The position numbers and the translations under genes are program-made. A stretch of DNA of 64,000 nucleotides. Origin: Klebsormidium nitens (Eukaryota > Streptophyta > Klebsormidiophyceae > Klebsormidiales > Klebsormidiaceae). This document shows positions 58,901 to 64,000 of the stretch, piece by piece; the first letter of the stretch is position 1, and each line of letters begins with the position of its first letter. The DNA lies in assembly GCA_000708835.1 (NCBI GenBank), contig DF237066.1:63005-127004 (forward strand), written 5' to 3'. The notes under the pieces were generated by a model that was not told the DNA's origin, ran no database searches, and worked only from the letters and a program-made list of their open reading frames with translations.

Positions 58901-60457
58901 GACGGCACCCGCCTGATGACGTCATCCTGCCTCTCCCGCCGCCACCCGCACACCATATCGTACCCCCCATCGTCCCGCACTGTCCCGGACCCCCCAGCCC
59001 GCCCGTCCGCCAACTCCGCCCCTATATCACCTCCGTATAGGAGATGCTCCACAAGCCTCGGGATATCATCAGGGTCGTTTTGCAGATCAGCGTCGAGGGT
59101 CACGATGACATCACCCACGGAGGCGTCGAGGCCCGCTGACATCGCGGCCGTCTGTCCGAAGTTGCGCCGCAGGATGATCGTACGCAGGTCCCGACGTTGC
59201 GAGGCCAGACCTCTCAGAAGTCCGGTGGTGCCTGCACAGGCAAAGGGGTTGAGGTTAGTAAGGATACCTGGTTAGTGCGAGGTTAAGCATCTTCTCAGTC
59301 AGGGTTAGATGACTGTGAGGAGAGGCGGGTCAGTGATCGTAGCCCGTTCAAAAGGCCGCAGATTCGGAGACGCCATGCAGCGAGCGCCTTCAGGAGCTGA
59401 CGGTTGTTTGGATGAACAACACGTGGTCTACGTTTTAAGCGACGTGGTTGGTCTAGGGTGTGATCAAGTCTCTTTCCGCTCACTCCACTGAGAAAATATG
59501 ACAAAGGCTGGTCATACAAAAACTGTTTGGGCAGTACGACAGTCCCTTTGGTTCCCAATCATCTGGGACATGTCAGACGCTCGGGCATGCCTGTTCGTGT
59601 TCGAAAGGGAGAGAATATGCACAAGTGATTGATTGTGCTTGATAACAGTCAGGTCCACTTATGAGCAATTATGGGACTCGAATGGTCAACCGTAGTATTA
59701 TCTGGGTTGTATTGAATCGCTGGCGCCAGCAATGAGTTGTGTATGGAATCCCTGGCGCCAGCAATGAGTTCGTATGAATCACCAGAACGAAGAGCATATA
59801 AAGGGGTCTTTGCAGCCAGTAATCCTTATGCCTGCAAAGAGTCTGTAACCTTCTCCGAGGGTCGTGCTGAAATGCTGTCCGCCTGTTAACTGGTCAATTT
59901 TGATTCAAAACAAAAAGGATTCTTTGCATTATGTGAAAGTAGTATACGACTGTCAGGGCACTGAAAGCAGGCGCTAGACTTGAATGTAAGCACGAAAAGG
60001 CACCATACTTACCATCAGTTGAGCCGTCGTCAATACAGAGTATCTCATATGTGTAGCCCCTCCGTTGCAAAACTGAGGCGACCCTGTCCACAAGCACTCC
60101 AATGCTCTGGACCTCATTGAAGACTGGGATTACAACTGAAATGATGGGAGCTGCGTAGCGTTCTGAATTGACGCTAGAACCAATCAAGCACCTGACTTGA
60201 GACCGCTGAGACCATTGGTGGAAAGGCTGGGGGGCATGGCTTTCTCTATGCAGGCTCCTTCTGACAAGTTTTGAGGACTGATGAAGTGGTGGTAGTTTCC
60301 AGGAAGCTTTGAAAAGTTGTTGTGTGTGATTGTTGATCTTATGAATAGCAACACGCCGGTTTCCTGCAGCTCTTCTGGAGTCTGAGCAGGCCCGGCTGGT
60401 CACAGAAGAGAGCGGCGTCTGCGCACGCAGTTGCGAGCATGATTGCAGTTCCATCAT
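55964..60457 (-). CDS. Family-2 glycosyltransferase, GtrB/DPMS-like, probably plastid-targeted
   Basis: Exons 60457-60013, 59231-58864, 58368-58108, 57528-57361 and 56077-55964 give 1356 nt, 451 aa plus stop, all in phase. Residues 1 to about 100 are basic and Ser-rich with few acids, like a transit peptide. The catalytic domain starts ISVVIPVFNE (106-115), has CIDDGSTDG and the metal-binding DAD at 195-197 (TLDADLQNDP), then HDCGCSLKAFR. Exon 4 (FGFVGGALLLGAAGC) and the last exon (FLGLLADICIRIYFE) supply two C-terminal membrane segments, ending QNRAHYNVREV as in bacterial GtrB-type enzymes. Such enzymes move a sugar from a nucleotide donor to polyprenyl phosphate. A cyanobacterial origin is an inference. 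A Gly/Asp-rich insert (GGDIGAELADGRAGGSG) after LVEHLLY is unusual. Confidence 0.9.
56560..57300 (-). repeat. Echo array, 3' edge of glycosyltransferase exon 4 (3-4 copies)
   Basis: The exon end (plus-strand view) is CACCTGGATACCTGCCACCC then CAGCTCGAGCGCGAGAACTA at 57359. Copies occur near 57218 (CACCTGCATACCGGCAACGC), 57039 (CACCTGGAGACCTGCGACGC) and 56558 (CACCTGGATACACGCCGAAC), with a weaker one near 56908. Each keeps a donor-like CACCTG. Confidence 0.88.
57590..57800 (-). repeat. Echo array, 5' edge of glycosyltransferase exon 4 (1-2 copies)
   Basis: A copy at about 57612-57680 matches the exon 4 start (CGAACAACTGCAT with CGCAGCCGGCC). It decodes LFDFVGGTLLLGEAGCAVH against LFGFVGGALLLGAAGCAVH. 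Its acceptor-side CACGTGT, GCAGCTGACGT and GTGACGTCATCATC sequence is also shared with 57547-57590. A weaker copy may lie near 57770. Confidence 0.88.
58505..58560 (-). repeat. Echo copy, 5' edge of glycosyltransferase exon 3
   Basis: Near 58526 the words GAGGCGGACCTGCGGGAACG copy the exon 3 acceptor (GTAGGCGGACCTGAGGGGAA at 58359). The copy lies upstream of the exon and is short. Confidence 0.7.
59720..59790. repeat. Direct repeat CTGGCGCCAGCAATGAGTT, two copies
   Basis: Two copies about 44 bp apart in intron 1 of the glycosyltransferase gene. Each contains the palindrome TGGCGCCA. Confidence 0.85.
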
Positions 60458-61260
60458 CTCTGACCTCTCTGGGTGATGCTGACTGCTTTACTGCTCCAGC
60501 AGTCTTTACAGATAACTTAGCGCCCCATATCTCAGCCGGCACTCCAAGCACAAGTGTAACATCTGGAGCAAGGTCTCAAATGGCCAATGCAACACTCTCG
60601 CCTACTGCTTTGTCACAAAGAATCCGCCAAATGCCAGCTTTCTTTCAAGAAAGGGTACCACTGGTGGCACATACTGTTGAATTTTACAGATTCCAACCGA
60701 AATGGCCAATTTTCTCCTTAATCTTCATGCAGATTTGCACCACATTGCTTGTGCTCTGAAGCAGATCAGAGGAATGCAGGCCAGATTGTGATGGTGCGGC
60801 ATTACAATTCTAGGTAGTACTACCCTCACAAGAGACTCCATTGGCATGGGCATTGGCATTGGCATTTGAGAAGTACTTGCGTTTTGTGAGAGCTTCCTTT
60901 TGGATTGTGCTCGATCAGGAACTTGGCCGTGCCCAAGGGCCTGGGCATGAGTTGCAAGCGCTTGCAAATTGGGACAGCTCAGGCCCAGGGCACCTACCTA
61001 TACATTTCCCTTGTGAATATTCTGTGGTACTTTTCGAAATTCGCCCCGATAACCTAACACGGGAACCACCGGGATTCTGATGTATTTATTATCCATGTCC
61101 GCTGGATCCATCCTCGGTGGATCAATCCGGTCATTTTACTTCAATTGTGCATTATTTGTATCACCTGCCTTTCTGAAGAAAATGAATGAGAGGAGATGAT
61201 CGTATAGCGGCGCAAAGTTTCTGAATCTCAGCGACTGCAGAACTCAGAGTCAAGGAAGTC
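60458..61260. other. Intergenic, glycosyltransferase 5' flank
   Basis: About 0.8 kb with no supported gene. A short CATTGGCATTGGCATT-type hexamer run occurs near 60840-60870. Confidence 0.55.
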
Positions 61261-62560
61261 GTGAGGAGTTGCAACAGAGGTGGAAAGCCAATGCAGAAGG
61301 AGCGCCATGGCGACGCCTGCGAGCACCCCAAAGACGGGTGTCCGTTTGACAAGCTGTCACATGAGCTTCTAGCAGACATTTTAGAAGGTGCCTGTGAAGA
61401 CCATGAGCTCAGCACTGGTAGGAGTTTTCGCTTTCCATTGTCCAGCAGGGGACATGGGTTGTAGCCCGGAGTTTTGACTCAGATGACCATAGTCTGCCAA
61501 CGCTTCAGGGGGCTGCATCTGCAAGGGATGTTCAAGCACGTGATTCGAAAGTGCAACCAGGCTGAACTGTTGGCAGCACACGCCATACCCCAGACTACAG
61601 ACCACACAAGGGGCCGAGCCTTGCTCTAGAGAGCTAGAGTTTGGCGCTGGATGTATCCTTGAAGGTGGCAAGTTTGTAAGGGAGACACGGCGGCACGGAA
61701 GTGTGTCAATTGAGCTACTTTCGGCAATCCTGGGAAAGTCACCAATCTCAAGGCCTTCAAAGTTGAGGAGTCCCTGAGGCGTCGCAGCACCTTTTAGGGC
61801 TTCTTGCTCGGCTGGCCTTGGAAAGCCTCTGGTTCATCGATTCTGGCTTTGATTTTGTGGAACATCTGTCAGTCAGTGTTCTGTTCAAGCAACTGCAGGA
61901 TTGCCGATTGGAATCAGAAAATCGCTTGAAACGTCTTGCGGATTTCGGATGCATTTCTCTGTTCATTGTTGGCCCCCAAAGCTGAAGACCTTGCAATTAC
62001 AAGGTTGCGAGGGTCTGAATGAGCCAACTTTCAAGTCCTCAAGTCTTGAGTTGCTGACTCTGTGGGCGATTGAGATTCTTAGTAAGAGAATGACAGTTGA
62101 CCCGTCGCGCTTGGCAACTCTGGAGGGGGTGCAGGTAACCTTGAGACTTTGATATTACGGACTTCCAAGCTGGCGACGCTCAGCATTGGAATGACAGGCC
62201 ATATGGATACCCTGGACTGCGAGGTGAGGTTGTCTTATCTGTCCCTAAGTAGGAGCAACTGGCAAATGCTAAGTAACAAGTACAGCACCTGCTAAGCAGA
62301 TTCGGAGCCTCCAAGGAGTTCTGCGGCCCCATTGGAAAATGGCACTGGAAGAGAGCGAGCCGGCACACCTTTCAGCTTTCTTTGAGAAGGTCTCCACGAC
62401 AGTCTCACGGCTGTTTCTTGGCAGTGTCATGGAACAGCTTAGACTGTCAGAAGAGTGCGACGACAGACTCTCAGCGGCTCCCGTTTGCATGAGTCCCTTG
62501 AGCATCTCAGCCTCTCCCTGACCGACACCGACGATTTTGATAGCATTCGGCTATGATTTT
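61261..62560 (+). pseudogene. F-box/leucine-rich-repeat gene, fragmented
   Basis: The first open segment (61261-61417) ends in an F-box-like block (CPFDKLSHELLADILEGA) and a GTAGG donor. A segment from 61483 reads TIVCQRFRGLHLQGMFKHVI, as expected after an F-box helix, but phase does not fit the donor. Later blocks read LKTLQLQGCEGLNEPTF (about 61978) and ESLEHLSLSLTDTDDF (about 62490), typical of leucine-rich repeats. They sit in different frames with stops or frame breaks between them. Such proteins recruit substrates to SCF ubiquitin ligases. It may be a decayed gene, or one with unresolved small exons. Confidence 0.5.
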
Positions 62561-62599
62561 GCGGTCAAGCCCTAATGTGGATATAGTGTACAAGTATGT

Positions 62600-64000
62600 A
62601 TGTGGGACCTGGAACGGCCAATCTATGGCCTGATAGCAGTTCATTCCTTAGTCTGCAAAGAGACTTCCCCCACATTTGCTTTAGGTACATGGAGCCCAGC
62701 CAGTTTGTTTCGGCAGCACACCTTGATAAGGCAGCAAGGTCACCAGAAGTTAGCGAGAAGCGCTCCTATGTGACGTAAGAGGTGCTTATTGGGACCATTA
62801 AAATGCTAACTAGTTGTAGGTCAAGAATTTTCAAGGCCTTACAAGGCCTTTCGAATACAAGTTTCTGTTATTGATCAATACCTCAGTGAATTCTCTGAAT
62901 GGTGTCCATGGCGCGTATGAGTCCATTCACCAAATAGTGTTCGATTTTATTATGGCTGTATCTCAGGACCCTCCCATGACATTGTAACTTGCACGATTAA
63001 ATGGACAGTGCGTTAGGCTTAATTTCAATGCCTGGGGTGTAGCGAACCCCTCCGTTATATATTATGGGCGGCAGGCCTGCACATAATAAAAATCGACTAC
63101 GCTGAATTGCCACACAAGTTGCTTGATGCCCGGCCTTGTCGGTCCATTTTAATGAGCACGCTTGAGTTTTTGGATTAGGCCTTTGAAAAGGATTGTGCGC
63201 CATCGACCTTTAAAATCCATGAAGTCAACGAATACTAAGCCCCACATGTGATGCCTCAGTGGTACGGGATGTATGTGTTAGCGTATACCAGGTAATGTTT
63301 TACTGTAGTATTATTGACCGAGTTTCCGCGGAGTTCCGCGGTATGGTAGATATAAGCGCGTTCCAGTACAATTGGCCCGTTTGGACGTGGCGGTATGTCC
63401 CGATTCTACGCATTGAATCTAGACCTCAAATGTTGGATGCGCCCAACCTGCAATTTGGAAATTTGCAATGGAGTTCGTTCAATCAGAGGTTGTTTCCAAC
63501 TTATGCGGTAGCTTGAATCGTTTATGCTAAAACACGCGCAAATCTTTTGCAAATTAGATGCAGTGGCTGTCATGGCTGAGACGGCCACTGCTCCTCTGCG
63601 CATCCCTTTTAAAATTACTAGAGTTGTGTAGTGCGCCAAGGCATGCAACGTTCCAACCCGGGCCGTTCCAATTGGTATTATGCAAGAACATGTATACATG
63701 CCATGTATACATGCCAGCTTCCAGCGAGTATACGACCATGTGGGCATACTAGTAATACTTGCGAATGTGACAGTGGACGGTACCACACGTACTATATTAA
63801 ACTAATAGAACATCAGCGTTAGTGTCAGTCTGTAGTACGTGACATACATCATGCACATGAACATGCAACTTGTGTACTTGCATATATGCAAATAATAGCA
63901 TATAGCTCTTGAGTCCCACCTTGCCATCACCAGCTTGATAATGGGAATTCAGCCGTTCGGGTATGCGGCTACCATTGAACATGAGCAGCAAAGTGGCAAC
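62600..64000. other. Right-end stretch without supported genes
   Basis: About 1.4 kb, AT-rich, only short open frames on both strands. No repeat array or RNA gene is evident. Confidence 0.5.

Overview
The window is nuclear DNA from a eukaryote. Coding regions are split into short exons with GT-AG introns, and there are no operons or Shine-Dalgarno sites. The gene set points to the green lineage, most likely a streptophyte alga or early plant. It includes a GRDP/DUF1399 protein, a heme-oxygenase-like protein and a cyanobacterial-type family-2 glycosyltransferase, the last two with plastid-transit-like leaders, plus a plant-like RNA polymerase III subunit RPC3. The species cannot be fixed from sequence alone.

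Layout: GRDP/DUF1399 gene (-, 8012 down to about 920, 3' end off the left edge); heme oxygenase-like gene (-, 14477-9093, 6 exons, 433 aa); a 16.7-kb DNA transposon bounded by near-perfect terminal inverted repeats (15751-32419), carrying an intact 1207-aa Tnp2/CACTA-like transposase (+) and two cargo genes (-); a UbiA-type prenyltransferase gene with a one-base frame break (+, about 35585-37790); RPC3 (-, 48929-39432, 11 exons, 559 aa); GPN1 GTPase (+, 49944-54926, 5 exons, 458 aa); GtrB/DPMS-like glycosyltransferase (-, 60457-55964, 5 exons, 451 aa); and remnants of an F-box/LRR gene (+, about 61261-62560). RPC3 and GPN1 are head to head across about 1 kb. One is a Pol III subunit and the other a GTPase known for RNA polymerase assembly and import, so shared regulation is plausible.

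The most striking feature is systemic. In all six resident host genes with a clear gene model, introns are filled by tandem, decaying copies of the adjacent exon edge, each carrying the splice site. Copies of an exon's 5' edge lie only upstream of it, and copies of its 3' edge only downstream. The period is about 120-200 bp. I call these exon-edge echo arrays. Eighteen are listed. I see none in the introns of the transposon's own genes. Exon models for RPC3, GPN1, the heme oxygenase-like gene, the glycosyltransferase, the transposase and both cargo proteins each give an exact multiple of three after splicing, which supports the boundaries used here.
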